A stretch of DNA of 64,000 bases, taken from positions 4,092,001 to 4,156,000 of the forward strand of contig NZ_CP091851.1 of NCBI RefSeq assembly GCF_022059845.1, read 5' to 3'. The translations under genes were made by a program, and so were the position numbers. The notes below the pieces were generated by a model, which was not told where the DNA came from, searched no databases, and saw nothing but the letters and a program-made list of their open reading frames with translations. The DNA is from Terrirubrum flagellatum. Its GTDB lineage: Bacteria; Pseudomonadota; Alphaproteobacteria; Rhizobiales; Beijerinckiaceae. Of the stretch, positions 9,199 to 18,152 are shown one piece after another (the stretch's first letter is position 1; every line of letters starts with the position of its first letter).

Positions 9199-10434
9199 AT
9201 GAAGCGAATTTCGTTCGCAGCATTGGCGACAGCTATGGTCGCGATCGCGTCGCCCGCCGGCGCGCAGGACATGAAAGCGGAAGTCATCCATTGGTGGACC
9301 TCCGGCGGCGAGTCTGCCGCGGTGAAGGTGTTCGCAGATCAGTTCAACAAGGCCGGCGGGAACTGGGTCGACAACGCGATCGCCGGCGGCGCCAATGCGC
9401 GCACGGCGGCAATCAACCGCACCGTTGGCGGCAATCCTCCAACCGCAATGCAATTCAACACCGGCAAGCAGTTCGACGATCTCGTCGAGAACAATCTGCT
9501 GGCTGACCTCGATGGCCTCGCTTCCGAACAGAAGTGGAAATCCATCATGCCGGAGGCGATCATCAATGCGGTGACGCGCAACGGCAAGGTGTTCGCCGTG
9601 CCGGTCAATATTCATGGCCAGAACTGGCTCTGGTACAACAAGTCCGTGCTCGACAAGGCCGGCGTCCCTGAACCCAAGAACTGGGACGAGACCATCGCCG
9701 CGCTGGACAAGATCAAGGCGACAGGCGTTATTCCGCTCGCCTTCAGCGGCCAGAAGAACTGGGAGCGCGGTCTTTTCAACGCCGTTCTTGTCGGCAAGGG
9801 CGGGCCGAAGCTCTGGGTCGGCATCTATGGCAAGCAGGACGCGACGCTCGCGGCCACGCCGGAATTCAAGGCTGTCGCCGCGACCTACAAGAAGCTGCGC
9901 GATTATGTCGACGCCGGCGCGCCGGGCCGCAACTGGAACGATGCGACGACGCTCGTGATCCAGGGCAAGGCCGGAATGCAGATCATGGGCGACTGGGCGA
10001 AGGGCGAATTCGTCAGCGCCGGCCAGACGGCTGGCAAGGAATATGGCTGCACCGTTCTGTCGGGACAGGGCGTCGGCTATGTCATGGGCGGCGACGTGTT
10101 CGCCTTCCCCAAGCTGAAGGACGCCAACCAGCAGAAGGCGCAGCTCGCGCTCGCGAAAATCATGCTGGAGCCGGATACGCAGATCAAATTTGCGCAGAAG
10201 AAGGGCTCAATTCCGGTTCGTCTCGACGTCGATTCCTCCTCGCTCGATCAGTGCGCGCAGAAGGCGATGACGTGGCTCAAGGATTCGAGCCAGCAGATTC
10301 CGGCGCAGGAAATGCTGTCGCCGCCGGCGCTGACCGGCGCGATGGAGGATGTGATCTCGCAGTTCTGGAATACTTCGATGACCGTCGACCAGTTCTCGGC
10401 GAAGGTCGCGGACGCGCTGAAGCAGCAGTTCTGA
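9199..10434 (+). CDS. Sugar ABC transporter, periplasmic substrate-binding protein
   Basis: This is a 411-residue family-1 solute-binding protein with a signal peptide (MKRISFAALATAMVAIASPAGAQD). The block EVIHWWTSGGESAAVKVFADQFNKAG is typical of the glucose/mannose-type binding proteins (GtsA-like), as are NPPTAMQFNTGKQFDDL and LWYNKSVLDKAGVPEP. A good ribosome site (GAGGGAGGAAG) precedes the ATG. It is the first gene of a seven-gene plus-strand operon under the LacI operator at 9148. Mono- or small oligosaccharide binding is likely, but the exact ligand is not readable. Confidence 0.93.
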   Translation: MKRISFAALATAMVAIASPAGAQDMKAEVIHWWTSGGESAAVKVFADQFNKAGGNWVDNAIAGGANARTAAINRTVGGNPPTAMQFNTGKQFDDLVENNLLADLDGLASEQKWKSIMPEAIINAVTRNGKVFAVPVNIHGQNWLWYNKSVLDKAGVPEPKNWDETIAALDKIKATGVIPLAFSGQKNWERGLFNAVLVGKGGPKLWVGIYGKQDATLAATPEFKAVAATYKKLRDYVDAGAPGRNWNDATTLVIQGKAGMQIMGDWAKGEFVSAGQTAGKEYGCTVLSGQGVGYVMGGDVFAFPKLKDANQQKAQLALAKIMLEPDTQIKFAQKKGSIPVRLDVDSSSLDQCAQKAMTWLKDSSQQIPAQEMLSPPALTGAMEDVISQFWNTSMTVDQFSAKVADALKQQF

Positions 10435-10441
10435 CCAAACA

Positions 10442-10469
10442 GGCCGGGCCGCGTTCGCGCGGCCCGGCC
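10442..10469 (+). terminator. Strong intercistronic hairpin after the binding-protein gene
   Basis: Perfect 12-base GC arms (GGCCGGGCCGCG and CGCGGCCCGGCC) close a TTCG tetraloop, seven bases after the binding-protein stop. Only a short T-containing tail (GTTCTTCC) follows. It probably acts as an attenuator or RNA-stabilising end that lowers permease expression relative to the binding protein, not as an absolute terminator. Confidence 0.7.
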
Positions 10470-10517
10470 GTTCTTCCGCGAGAGTCCCGAGAACCGCTTT
10501 CGGCGCCCGGTCGTTCC

Positions 10518-11414
10518 ATGCGCACTCCCTTCGCACGTCTGGCTTCGCAAGCTTCCGCGACGCTCGCGCTTGCGCCGGCGTTCCTGATCCTGTTCGTCGT
10601 CTATCTCGCGGGTTCAGGCTGGACGATCTGGATGTCGTTCACCAATTCGCGCATGCTGCCGAACAACAATTTCATCGGCCTGCGCCAATATTCCGCGCTG
10701 CTCATCAACGACCGCTGGCTCTATTCCGTCCACAACATCTTCATCTTCGGCTTTCTCTTTGTGATCGTGGCGCTCGCGCTTGGCTTCCTGCTCGCGATCG
10801 CCATCGACCAGAAGGTGCGCGCCGAAGACGCGCTACGTTCGATTTTTCTTTATCCCTTCTCCATGTCTTTCGTCGTCACAGGCCTCGTCTGGCAGTGGCT
10901 GCTCAATCCGAGTCAGGGCATCCAGAAGCTGGTGCGCGGCTGGGGTTTCGAGAATTTCCAGTTCGACTGGATCGTGCGGCAGGAAACCGCGATCTACTGC
11001 CTCGTCTTCGCCGCCATCTGGCACGCCGCTGGCCTCGTCATGGCGATCATGCTCGCAGGCTTGCGCGGCATCGACGAGGATATCTGGAAGGCGGCGAAAA
11101 TCGACGGCCTTCCAACGTGGCGCGTCTACGCCTCGATCGTCACGCCGATGCTGGGCGCGAGCTTCGCGACCGCCGCCGTGCTGCTCTCGACCAGCGTGGT
11201 CAGGCTCTATGATCTCTCCGTCGCCATGACCAATGGCGGGCCGGGCCTCGCTTCGGAAGTTCCGGCCAAATTCGTGATGGATCACCTGTTCGATCGCGGC
11301 AATGTCGGCCTCGCCACGGCCGCCGCGACCATGATGCTGATCACCGTCATCGCCGTCGTCGCGCCCTGGACTTACTGGCGCAGCCGCCGCGCCGCGCGCG
11401 GAGGCCACGCATGA
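10518..11414 (+). CDS. Sugar ABC transporter permease (MalF type)
   Basis: This is a 298-residue permease with six hydrophobic segments, starting with LAPAFLILFVVYLAGSGWTI. The EAA loop reads EDIWKAAKIDGLPTWRVY. I chose the ATG at 10518, which gives the usual short cytoplasmic N-terminus. An open frame continues far upstream into the binding-protein gene but is not plausible as coding. The stop overlaps the next permease by ATGA. It works with the following permease and the ATPase at 12308. Confidence 0.93.
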   Translation: MRTPFARLASQASATLALAPAFLILFVVYLAGSGWTIWMSFTNSRMLPNNNFIGLRQYSALLINDRWLYSVHNIFIFGFLFVIVALALGFLLAIAIDQKVRAEDALRSIFLYPFSMSFVVTGLVWQWLLNPSQGIQKLVRGWGFENFQFDWIVRQETAIYCLVFAAIWHAAGLVMAIMLAGLRGIDEDIWKAAKIDGLPTWRVYASIVTPMLGASFATAAVLLSTSVVRLYDLSVAMTNGGPGLASEVPAKFVMDHLFDRGNVGLATAAATMMLITVIAVVAPWTYWRSRRAARGGHA

Positions 11415-12304
11415 GCATGTCCTCCGCCATCATTCCGAGCGGCCCGAAGCCAGCCGGCCTGACGCCGGCGCGCGCTGGTGTCTACGCCTTCCTCGTCATC
11501 ACGGCGCTGTTTTTTCTCGCTCCACTCTATGTGATGATCGTGACGTCGCTGAAGCCAATGGATGAAATCAGGCTCGGCAATATCCTGGCCCTGCCCTCCT
11601 CGCTCAGCTTCGACGCCTGGGCGAAAGCCTGGCTCTCCGCCTGCACGGGGCTCAGTTGCAACGGCATCCAGGTCGGTTTCTTCAACTCGATCAAGATTCT
11701 CGTGCCTTCGGTGATGATCTCGATCATCATCGGAGCGCTCACCGGCTACACGCTCTCCTTCTGGCGCGTGCGCGGCGCGAATGTGCTGTTCGCCGCGCTG
11801 ATGATCGTCGCTTTCATCCCGTACCAGATCTTCATCTATCCCATGGTGCGTATCTTCTCCTGGCTGAGCTTGGGCCAGTCGCTTGCGACGATCGTCATCG
11901 TGCACACCATCTTCGGCCTGCCGACGATGACGCTTCTGTTCCGCAACTACTTCGCCAGCCTGCCGCTTGAACTCTTCAAGGCGGCTCGCATCGATGGCGC
12001 GAGCTTCTTCCAGATTTTCCGGTCGATCATGCTGCCGATGGCGACGCCGATGATCATCGTCGCCGTCATTTTGCAGGTGACCGGCATCTGGAACGACTTC
12101 ATCCTCGGCCTCGTCTTCGCCGGACGCGAGAACCTGCCAATGACGGTGCAACTCAACAACATCGTCAATTCGACTCAAGGAGAGCGCGCCTACAATGTCG
12201 ATATGGCGGCGACCATGCTGACCGCGCTTCTGCCGCTCGCCGTTTATTTCGGCTCCGGCCGCTGGTTCGTGCGCGGCATCGCAGCCGGCGCCGTGAAGGG
12301 ATAA
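11411..12304 (+). CDS. Sugar ABC transporter permease (MalG type)
   Basis: This is a 297-residue carbohydrate permease of the MalG group. Six membrane segments are visible, starting with VYAFLVITALFFLAPLYVMIV. The EAA loop reads ELFKAARIDGASFFQIFRSI, and the C-terminus GIAAGAVKG is the hallmark tail of this family. It is translationally coupled to the upstream permease and followed three bases later by the ATPase gene. Confidence 0.94.
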   Translation: MSMSSAIIPSGPKPAGLTPARAGVYAFLVITALFFLAPLYVMIVTSLKPMDEIRLGNILALPSSLSFDAWAKAWLSACTGLSCNGIQVGFFNSIKILVPSVMISIIIGALTGYTLSFWRVRGANVLFAALMIVAFIPYQIFIYPMVRIFSWLSLGQSLATIVIVHTIFGLPTMTLLFRNYFASLPLELFKAARIDGASFFQIFRSIMLPMATPMIIVAVILQVTGIWNDFILGLVFAGRENLPMTVQLNNIVNSTQGERAYNVDMAATMLTALLPLAVYFGSGRWFVRGIAAGAVKG

Positions 12305-12307
12305 TCA

Positions 12308-13399
12308 ATGTCCGGCCAATCAACTGTTCAAGTGAAGGATCTCGAAATCGGCTTCGGCGCGGTGCGCGTGCTCGAGAATCTCAATCTTGATGTGGCGCAG
12401 TCGGAATTTCTTGTCCTGCTCGGCCCCTCCGGCTGCGGAAAATCGACGTTGCTCAACGCCATCGCCGGTCTTTTGAATATTCAGGGCGGGCAAATCTGGA
12501 TCGGCGGACGCAATGTCACCTGGGAGGAGCCCAAGGACCGCAACATCGCCATGGTGTTCCAATCCTATGCGCTCTACCCCCGCATGACCGTGCGCGGAAA
12601 CATGTCGTTTGGCCTGAAAGTGGCGCGCACGCCGGCGGCGGAGGTCGAAAAGCGCGTCGGCGAAGCGGCGCAGATGCTGCGGCTGACAAATCTGCTGGAG
12701 AGAAAACCGGCCGAATTGTCGGGCGGTCAGCGCCAGCGCGTCGCCATCGGTCGCGCTCTGGTGCGGCAGGCGGGCGTTTATCTCTTTGATGAGCCGCTCT
12801 CCAATCTCGACGCCCAGCTCCGCGCTGAATTGCGCGTCGAGATCAAGCGGCTGCACAACAGACTTGGCGCGACGATGATCTATGTCACCCATGACCAGAT
12901 CGAGGCGCTGACGCTCGCCGACCGCATCGCTGTGATGCAGGGCGGCGTGATACAACAGCTCGACACGCCGCAAACCATCTATCGCCGGCCGGCAAACAAA
13001 TTCGTCGCGTCTTTCGTCGGGTCGCCATCGATGAATTTCATCTCGGGTCGAATCGAAGCAGCGAATGGCGAGCCTGTTTTCACCACTGGCGCGATGTCGG
13101 TCCCGTTGAAGGGCTACGCGTTCAGGAATGGCTGGACGGCGAAGCCGGCGACGCTGGGCGTGCGTCCCGAACATGCGCTGGCCGGCTCCAATGCAGGCGA
13201 AAGCGCATTGCCCGCGCAAATCGAGATGGTCGAACCCATGGGCGCCGACAGTCTGGTCTGGTGCCGCCTGCCCGGAGGCGTCTCCTTCTCGATCCGGCTT
13301 GAATCCGACGCTGCGCCACATGCCGGCGACGCCATGCCGATCTCGTTTCCCGCTTCCGCCTGCTCGCTCTTCGACGAAGCGACCGGCGACCGCTTGTGA
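12308..13399 (+). CDS. Sugar ABC transporter ATP-binding protein (UgpC/MsmK family)
   Basis: This is a 363-residue ATPase of the CUT1 sugar importers. Walker A is GPSGCGKSTLLNAIAG, the signature LSGGQRQRVAIGRALV and Walker B VYLFDEPLSNLDAQLR, with VTHDQIEALTLADRI after it. The C-terminal 130 residues form the OB-fold (TOBE/MalK-like) regulatory domain, with TLGVRPEHAL as its signature. It energises the two permeases just upstream and may serve other CUT1 importers, such as the one at 22960-26096, which has no ATPase gene of its own. Confidence 0.95.
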   Translation: MSGQSTVQVKDLEIGFGAVRVLENLNLDVAQSEFLVLLGPSGCGKSTLLNAIAGLLNIQGGQIWIGGRNVTWEEPKDRNIAMVFQSYALYPRMTVRGNMSFGLKVARTPAAEVEKRVGEAAQMLRLTNLLERKPAELSGGQRQRVAIGRALVRQAGVYLFDEPLSNLDAQLRAELRVEIKRLHNRLGATMIYVTHDQIEALTLADRIAVMQGGVIQQLDTPQTIYRRPANKFVASFVGSPSMNFISGRIEAANGEPVFTTGAMSVPLKGYAFRNGWTAKPATLGVRPEHALAGSNAGESALPAQIEMVEPMGADSLVWCRLPGGVSFSIRLESDAAPHAGDAMPISFPASACSLFDEATGDRL

Positions 13400-14166
13400 G
13401 TTCAGCCATGAAGCCGATCGATCGCCTTTCCTTTCAACTCTACTCGGCGCGCTCACTTGAGTCGCTCGAGAAGTCATTCGAACTTCTGGCGCCGCTCGGC
13501 TACAAACTGGTCGAACCTTATGGCGGGCTGTTCAGCGAACCGGACAAGCTCAAAGCGCTGCTCGACAAATACGAGATGAAGGCCCCGACGGCTCATGTCG
13601 GTCTCGATCGTCTGCGCGCCGATGCGACGTCAACTGTCGCGATATGCAAGAACATCGGCATCGAGACGATCTTCGCGCCGGCGCCGCCGATGGGCGAGCG
13701 CGAGGGCGACGAAGCGCACTGGCGCAAGATCGGCAAGGAGCTCGCCGCGATCGGCAAACTCGTCGCCGATGAAGGATTGAAATTCGGCTGGCACAATCAT
13801 CACTGGGAATTTGCGAAAACATCCGGCGGCAGGACCTATCTCGACGCAATGTTCGAGGAGGCCCCGGAGATTTCATGGGAAGCTGATCTCGCCTGGATCA
13901 TTCGAGGCGGCGGCGATCCCGTTGCGGAGCTTGCGAAATATAAGGGACGTGTGATCGCCTGCCATATCAAGGATATCGCGCCGGCAGGCGAATGCGTCGA
14001 CGAGGATGGTTGGGCCGATCCCGGCCACGGCGTGATGGGCTGGCCCGCGCTGCTCGCGGCCATGAAGGACGCCGGCGTTTCTTTCTTCGTCGCCGAACAC
14101 GACAAGCCGAATAACGTATCGCGCTTCGCCAGAAGAGCGCGCCAGACGATCTCGTCCTGGAGCTGA
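13396..14166 (+). CDS. TIM-barrel sugar phosphate isomerase/epimerase-like protein (first)
   Basis: This is a 256-residue xylose-isomerase-like TIM barrel. Metal-ligand blocks are readable: FGWHNHHWEF, ISWEADLAWIIRGGGDP, VIACHIKDI and a C-terminal FFVAEHD. The start is GTG at 13396, overlapping the ATPase stop, or ATG at 13408. Despite the family name these proteins often act on non-phosphorylated keto-sugars. Placed between a sugar importer and a Gfo/Idh dehydrogenase, together with a second barrel protein, it resembles the isomerase/lyase pairs that process 3-keto-glycosides such as 3-keto-levoglucosan. That role is an inference. Confidence 0.88.
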   Translation: MSSAMKPIDRLSFQLYSARSLESLEKSFELLAPLGYKLVEPYGGLFSEPDKLKALLDKYEMKAPTAHVGLDRLRADATSTVAICKNIGIETIFAPAPPMGEREGDEAHWRKIGKELAAIGKLVADEGLKFGWHNHHWEFAKTSGGRTYLDAMFEEAPEISWEADLAWIIRGGGDPVAELAKYKGRVIACHIKDIAPAGECVDEDGWADPGHGVMGWPALLAAMKDAGVSFFVAEHDKPNNVSRFARRARQTISSWS

Positions 14167-14209
14167 GGCGGACAAGGTCTCACAAACGCCGATCAAGGAG
14201 TCGACCATC

Positions 14210-15268
14210 ATGGCGACAAACATCAAAGGTCCCGCGATCTTCCTTGCGCAATTCGCCGGCGACGCCGCGCCATTCAATTCATGGTCATCGATCACGAAAT
14301 GGGCGGGTTCGCTCGGCTACAAAGGCGTGCAGGTTCCGACATGGGATGGCCGCCTGTTCGATCTGAAGAAGGCGGCGGAGTCGAAAACTTACTGCGATGA
14401 GATCGCGGGCGTCGCGAAATCGAACGGCGTCGAGATCACCGAATTGTCGACCCATCTTCAGGGTCAGCTCGTCGCCGTGCATCCGGCCTATGACGACGCG
14501 TTCGACGGCTTTGCGCCTGAAAGCGTGCATCGCAACCCGAAGGCGCGGCAGGCCTGGGCGGTCGAGCAGATGATGCTCGCCGCGAAAGCCTCGCGCAATC
14601 TCGGGCTTGACGCGCATGTCTCTTTTCCCGGCGCGCTCGCATGGCCCTATGTCTATCCCTGGCCACAGCGACCGGCGGGCCTGATCGAGACGGCGTTCGC
14701 CGAGCTCGGCAAACGCTGGACGCCAATTCTCGATGCGTTCGACGCGCAGGGTGTCGATGTCTGCTACGAGATTCATCCCGGCGAGGACGTGTTCGACGGC
14801 GCGACTTTCGAGATGTTTCTCGGCGCGACCGGCGGGCACAAGCGCTGCTGCATCAATTACGATCCCTCGCATTTCGTGCTGATGCAGCTCGACTATGTCA
14901 ATTTCATCGACATCTATCACGAGCGCATCAAGGCGTTTCATGTGAAGGACGCGGAATTCAATCCGACGGGCCGTCAGGGCGTTTATTCCGGCTATCAGCC
15001 CTGGATCAATCGCGCGGGACGTTTCCGCTCGCTCGGCGACGGGCAGGTCGATTTCGGCGCGATCTTCTCGAAGCTCGCCGCTTACAATTACGATAGCTGG
15101 GCGGTACTGGAGTGGGAATGCTGCCTCAAGCATCCCGAAGACGGCGCGCGCGAAGGCGCGCCCTTCATCGCCGATCACATCATCCGCGTCACGGAAAAGG
15201 CGTTCGACGATTTCGCCGGCGCCGGCGTTGACCAGGCGCAGATCAAGCGCATGCTTGGCCTGAACTGA
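14210..15268 (+). CDS. TIM-barrel sugar phosphate isomerase/epimerase-like protein (second)
   Basis: This 352-residue protein is longer than the preceding barrel and belongs to a different branch. Metal-site segments are VCYEIHPGED, CCINYDPSHF, IKAFHVKDAEF and AVLEWECCLKHPED. A ribosome site (AAGGAG) lies at normal distance from the ATG. It follows the first barrel protein and is followed 18 bases later by a Gfo/Idh enzyme. This composition fits sequential handling of an oxidised glycoside by elimination or hydration and return to a free hexose. The specific reaction cannot be told from sequence. Confidence 0.88.
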   Translation: MATNIKGPAIFLAQFAGDAAPFNSWSSITKWAGSLGYKGVQVPTWDGRLFDLKKAAESKTYCDEIAGVAKSNGVEITELSTHLQGQLVAVHPAYDDAFDGFAPESVHRNPKARQAWAVEQMMLAAKASRNLGLDAHVSFPGALAWPYVYPWPQRPAGLIETAFAELGKRWTPILDAFDAQGVDVCYEIHPGEDVFDGATFEMFLGATGGHKRCCINYDPSHFVLMQLDYVNFIDIYHERIKAFHVKDAEFNPTGRQGVYSGYQPWINRAGRFRSLGDGQVDFGAIFSKLAAYNYDSWAVLEWECCLKHPEDGAREGAPFIADHIIRVTEKAFDDFAGAGVDQAQIKRMLGLN

Positions 15269-15286
15269 GAAACAAGGGAGAGGCAC

Positions 15287-16456
15287 ATGGTCGAGGCGCG
15301 CAACGACGAGGCGTCGAAGCCGATCCGGCTCGGCATGGTGGGCGGCGGCGAAGGCGCCTTCATCGGCGCGGTTCATCGCATCGCGGCGCGGCTCGACGGG
15401 CGTTATGAACTCGTCGCCGGCGCGCTGTCTTCGACAGCGGACAAGTCGCTGCGCTCGGGCAAGGCGCTCGGCTTGCCACGCATCTACGGAAATTTCGAAG
15501 AGATGGCGAAGGCGGAAGCCAGCCGCGATGACGGCGTCGAAGCGGTCGCGATCGTCACGCCGAACCATATGCATGCGGCGCCCGCTCTCGCCTTCCTGAA
15601 AGCTGGCGTTCATGTGATCTGCGACAAGCCGCTGACGACGACGCTCGCCAGCGCGCGTGAATTGAAAGGCGCTGCGGCTCAATCAGGAAAAATTTTCGCG
15701 GTCACACATAATTACACCGGCTATCCCATGGTCCGGCAGGCGCGCGCCATCGTCGCCACCGGCGAACTCGGGGATATCAGGGTCGTCCAGGTCGAATATC
15801 CTCAGGACTGGCTGACCACCGATCTGGAATCGACGGGGCAAAAGCAGGCGGACTGGCGCACCGATCCCGCACGCTCGGGCGCCGGCGGCTGCATCGGCGA
15901 CATCGGCACGCACGCTTTCAATCTCGCCGATTTCATCACCGGCCTTGCAGTGACGGAATTATCGGCCGAACTGACGACTTTCGTCGCCGGCCGTCGTCTC
16001 GACGACAATGTGCAGATCATGCTGCGCTACGCGAATGGCGCGCGCGGATCGCTCTGGGCGAGTCAGGTCGCGCCGGGCAACGAGAATGGCTTGAAGATTC
16101 GCGTTTATGGCTCCAAGGGCGGGCTGGAATGGCGGCAGGAGCATCCGAACCAGCTCCACTTCTCGCCCTTCGGCGAAGCGACGCGCATCCTTTCGCGCGG
16201 AACGGGCTCGGCCGGCCCCGCTGCTGCGCGCGTGACGCGCATCCCGTCGGGCCATCCCGAAGGCTATCTCGAAGCTTTCGCGACGATCTATTCCGAAGTC
16301 GCTCTTGCCATCGAAGCGGCGCGCGACGGGCGGAAGCCTGACGCTGAAGTTCTCTTCCCGACGATCGATGACGGCGTGAAAGGCGTCGCCTTCATCGAGA
16401 CCGCCGTGAAGTCATCGCAGGCCGGCGGAGCCTGGACCAAATTCGCCTCGGAATAA
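15287..16456 (+). CDS. Gfo/Idh/MocA family NAD(P)-dependent sugar dehydrogenase (LgdA/ThuB-like)
   Basis: This is a 389-residue oxidoreductase. The N-terminal Rossmann fold starts at IRLGMVGGGEGAFIGAVH, and the catalytic Lys lies in the family motif VICDKPLTTT. The substrate domain carries WRTDPARSGAGGCIGD and then GTHAFNLADF, with the catalytic Asp/His pair. These blocks are typical of the group that contains levoglucosan dehydrogenase and the disaccharide 3-dehydrogenase ThuB. As last gene of the importer operon it would oxidise the imported glycoside at C3 in the cytoplasm, using NAD. The group assignment is from memory of the family, and the substrate is inferred. Confidence 0.9.
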   Translation: MVEARNDEASKPIRLGMVGGGEGAFIGAVHRIAARLDGRYELVAGALSSTADKSLRSGKALGLPRIYGNFEEMAKAEASRDDGVEAVAIVTPNHMHAAPALAFLKAGVHVICDKPLTTTLASARELKGAAAQSGKIFAVTHNYTGYPMVRQARAIVATGELGDIRVVQVEYPQDWLTTDLESTGQKQADWRTDPARSGAGGCIGDIGTHAFNLADFITGLAVTELSAELTTFVAGRRLDDNVQIMLRYANGARGSLWASQVAPGNENGLKIRVYGSKGGLEWRQEHPNQLHFSPFGEATRILSRGTGSAGPAAARVTRIPSGHPEGYLEAFATIYSEVALAIEAARDGRKPDAEVLFPTIDDGVKGVAFIETAVKSSQAGGAWTKFASE

Positions 16457-16477
16457 GCGGCGAATTTCGTTTTCGTT

Positions 16478-16501
16478 GCGCGCCTCGTCAGCGAGGCGCG
16501 C
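16478..16501. terminator. Bidirectional terminator between convergent operons
   Basis: Perfect 10-base arms (GCGCGCCTCG, 16478-16487, and CGAGGCGCGC, 16492-16501) enclose a four-base loop. The T-rich side (TTTCGTTTTCGTT) precedes the stem on the plus strand and therefore gives an A-rich lead for the plus operon and a U-rich tail for the minus-strand gene. The stop of the minus-strand gene lies within the hairpin. Confidence 0.7.
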
Positions 16502-18068
16502 GATGAGTCGACGCGATGTGGCGCGCGCCGAGAATTGCAAGTCCGACCGCGGTCAGCGTGGGGTTCGCAGCGGTTGATGTCGGGATGACGCCATTGCCGG
16601 CGACATAGACGTTGTCGACGCCCCAAACGCAACTGTTGCGATCGCATGTCGACGCGCCGTCATCCTGCTCGCCCATGCCGATCGTGCCCTGATAATGGAG
16701 CGACGTTCCGTAGGGCGCGACCCTGATCTGATGGCCCGGCAACATCCGGCCCACTTTCCCGCAGATTTTTTCAAGCGTCTCGCGCGCGAACGATATCCTT
16801 TTCATATCGCCGTCGCTGAGCTTGAAGCGCAGACTCATCTTCGGTCGACCGAGCCAATCCCGCTCGGTTTCGCTGAACATCACGCGATTCTCGGATTGCC
16901 TATCGGATGGCAGGAAGAACGAGATCGAGAGAACGGCGTTCTTCTCACCTATCGCCCGATCATCGCCATAGAGCGAGGCCGGCTCTACCTGACTGATCTG
17001 GACATGGAACGGGAATGTCGGCCCGTTGTAGGGAACCCAGGTGACTCCGCTCGACATGCGCGCGGTCACGGTGCGGTCTCCCAGCACTCCGCCGCCAAAG
17101 GAAAGCGCGACGTCGCCACCGGGCCGAACGCCCTCGAATTCCGCTAGCACGGTGACTTGCGGATGCTCGTTCAAATAGCGACCAAGCGCCGGAGGCCGGA
17201 TGCCCGATGCAAACAGAAGCTGCGGCGAATGCAGCGAATCCGCCGCGACGATGACGACGTCAGCATCAACGGAGTATGTCTCGTTGGACTTGATCGAAAA
17301 AAGCTCGACGCCCGTCGCGCGGCGATCCTGCATGAGAATGCGGCGGCAAACCGTCTCGGGCCGAAGCTCGAATCTCGCGCGCGGCGCCGTGACAAGATCG
17401 CCGAGTATCACGTTGGAGCCGGTGCGATAGACGCCTTCCTCGGTCACATTGATCGCCATGGGCATCGGCTGCACGCGCCGGCCCGGCGAACGTCCCTCGT
17501 CAAAAAGCGCCGAGAGAGCATTGCGAAGAGGCTCGGCGATATGAGAATCGCTGAACTGCGTCTGCGAGACGCGCAGAAGCTTTTCGGCTGAAGTCAGCGC
17601 TTCATCCATCACCTCCCGCGACAGAAAGGGAATCCGCTCATCAGAGTCGGGGCGCGGGCAGGCGCAAAACCAGTGAGAGCCCATGCCGCCAACATTGTGC
17701 GAGGCGTGCGAAGCTGGAAAACCCTCGCCATCGATGGGACCATCGCCGACGCGGAATAATCCCGGGCGACGGAGCATCGAGGTGTCGTGGCCACCCTGCC
17801 GGCGCAACGTCACTTCGTCCTCCGTGATGGGATCGTAGGCGGCGTGGCGATGGGGACCTTGAGATGCGATCTGGGCCGCGAGACGCGCAGCGTCGTCCTT
17901 GATGTTTGCGACGTGAAGACCGGGAGGATCGGCAATGACCGGGCCGGCCTCGACCATCAGGATTGAGGCCTGCGGCCATAGATCCGCCAGCGTCCGCGCA
18001 TAGGCGGCGCCAGCAGGACCGCTGCCGACAATGACGACGTCAACGCGCTCACGCGACGAACCTGACAT
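16488..18068 (-). CDS. GMC-fold FAD oxidoreductase, pyranose-oxidase-like (probable glycoside 3-oxidase)
   Basis: This is a 526-residue flavoenzyme. The FAD-binding motif VDVVIVGSGPAGAAYART is at residues 9-26. The segment NVGGMGSHWFCACPRP corresponds to the flavin-attachment region of pyranose 2-oxidases, where a conserved His binds FAD. The C-terminal catalytic blocks are GTSLHYQGTIGMGEQ and YVAGNGVIPTSTAANPTLTA with the His/Asn region. This is the pattern of bacterial pyranose-oxidase-like glycoside 3-oxidases rather than of choline-type GMC enzymes. No signal peptide is visible. Its neighbours (a Gfo/Idh dehydrogenase, a second GMC enzyme and sugar importers) support a role in oxidising a glycoside or C-glycoside. 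The oxygen versus quinone acceptor is unknown. Confidence 0.82.
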   Translation of the reverse strand: MSGSSRERVDVVIVGSGPAGAAYARTLADLWPQASILMVEAGPVIADPPGLHVANIKDDAARLAAQIASQGPHRHAAYDPITEDEVTLRRQGGHDTSMLRRPGLFRVGDGPIDGEGFPASHASHNVGGMGSHWFCACPRPDSDERIPFLSREVMDEALTSAEKLLRVSQTQFSDSHIAEPLRNALSALFDEGRSPGRRVQPMPMAINVTEEGVYRTGSNVILGDLVTAPRARFELRPETVCRRILMQDRRATGVELFSIKSNETYSVDADVVIVAADSLHSPQLLFASGIRPPALGRYLNEHPQVTVLAEFEGVRPGGDVALSFGGGVLGDRTVTARMSSGVTWVPYNGPTFPFHVQISQVEPASLYGDDRAIGEKNAVLSISFFLPSDRQSENRVMFSETERDWLGRPKMSLRFKLSDGDMKRISFARETLEKICGKVGRMLPGHQIRVAPYGTSLHYQGTIGMGEQDDGASTCDRNSCVWGVDNVYVAGNGVIPTSTAANPTLTAVGLAILGARHIASTHRAPR

Positions 18069-18152
18069 TCAATTCTCCCTGCGAAGCCGTTTGTTTGTTT
18101 CCGTGCGGGCTCACGCCGCGGAACGCGAGCCGTCGATCTCTTCTGAAGATTT

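Noticed and set aside
10251-10517. In-frame extension of the first sugar permease into the binding-protein gene
   Set aside because: The extension overlaps a well-defined binding-protein C-terminus in another frame and a strong hairpin. The ATG at 10518 gives the usual N-terminus.
14285-15682. 465-codon open frame antisense to the second barrel protein and the Gfo/Idh gene, and similar long antisense frames at 22906-24633 and 12320-13477
   Set aside because: High GC makes long shadow frames. Their translations are Arg/His/Asp-rich without any family motif, while the opposite strand encodes clear enzymes and transporters.
13396-16456. Inositol catabolism operon (IolE/IolG-like genes)
   Set aside because: No IolB, IolC or IolD homologue is present, and the Gfo/Idh motifs look more like glycoside dehydrogenases.
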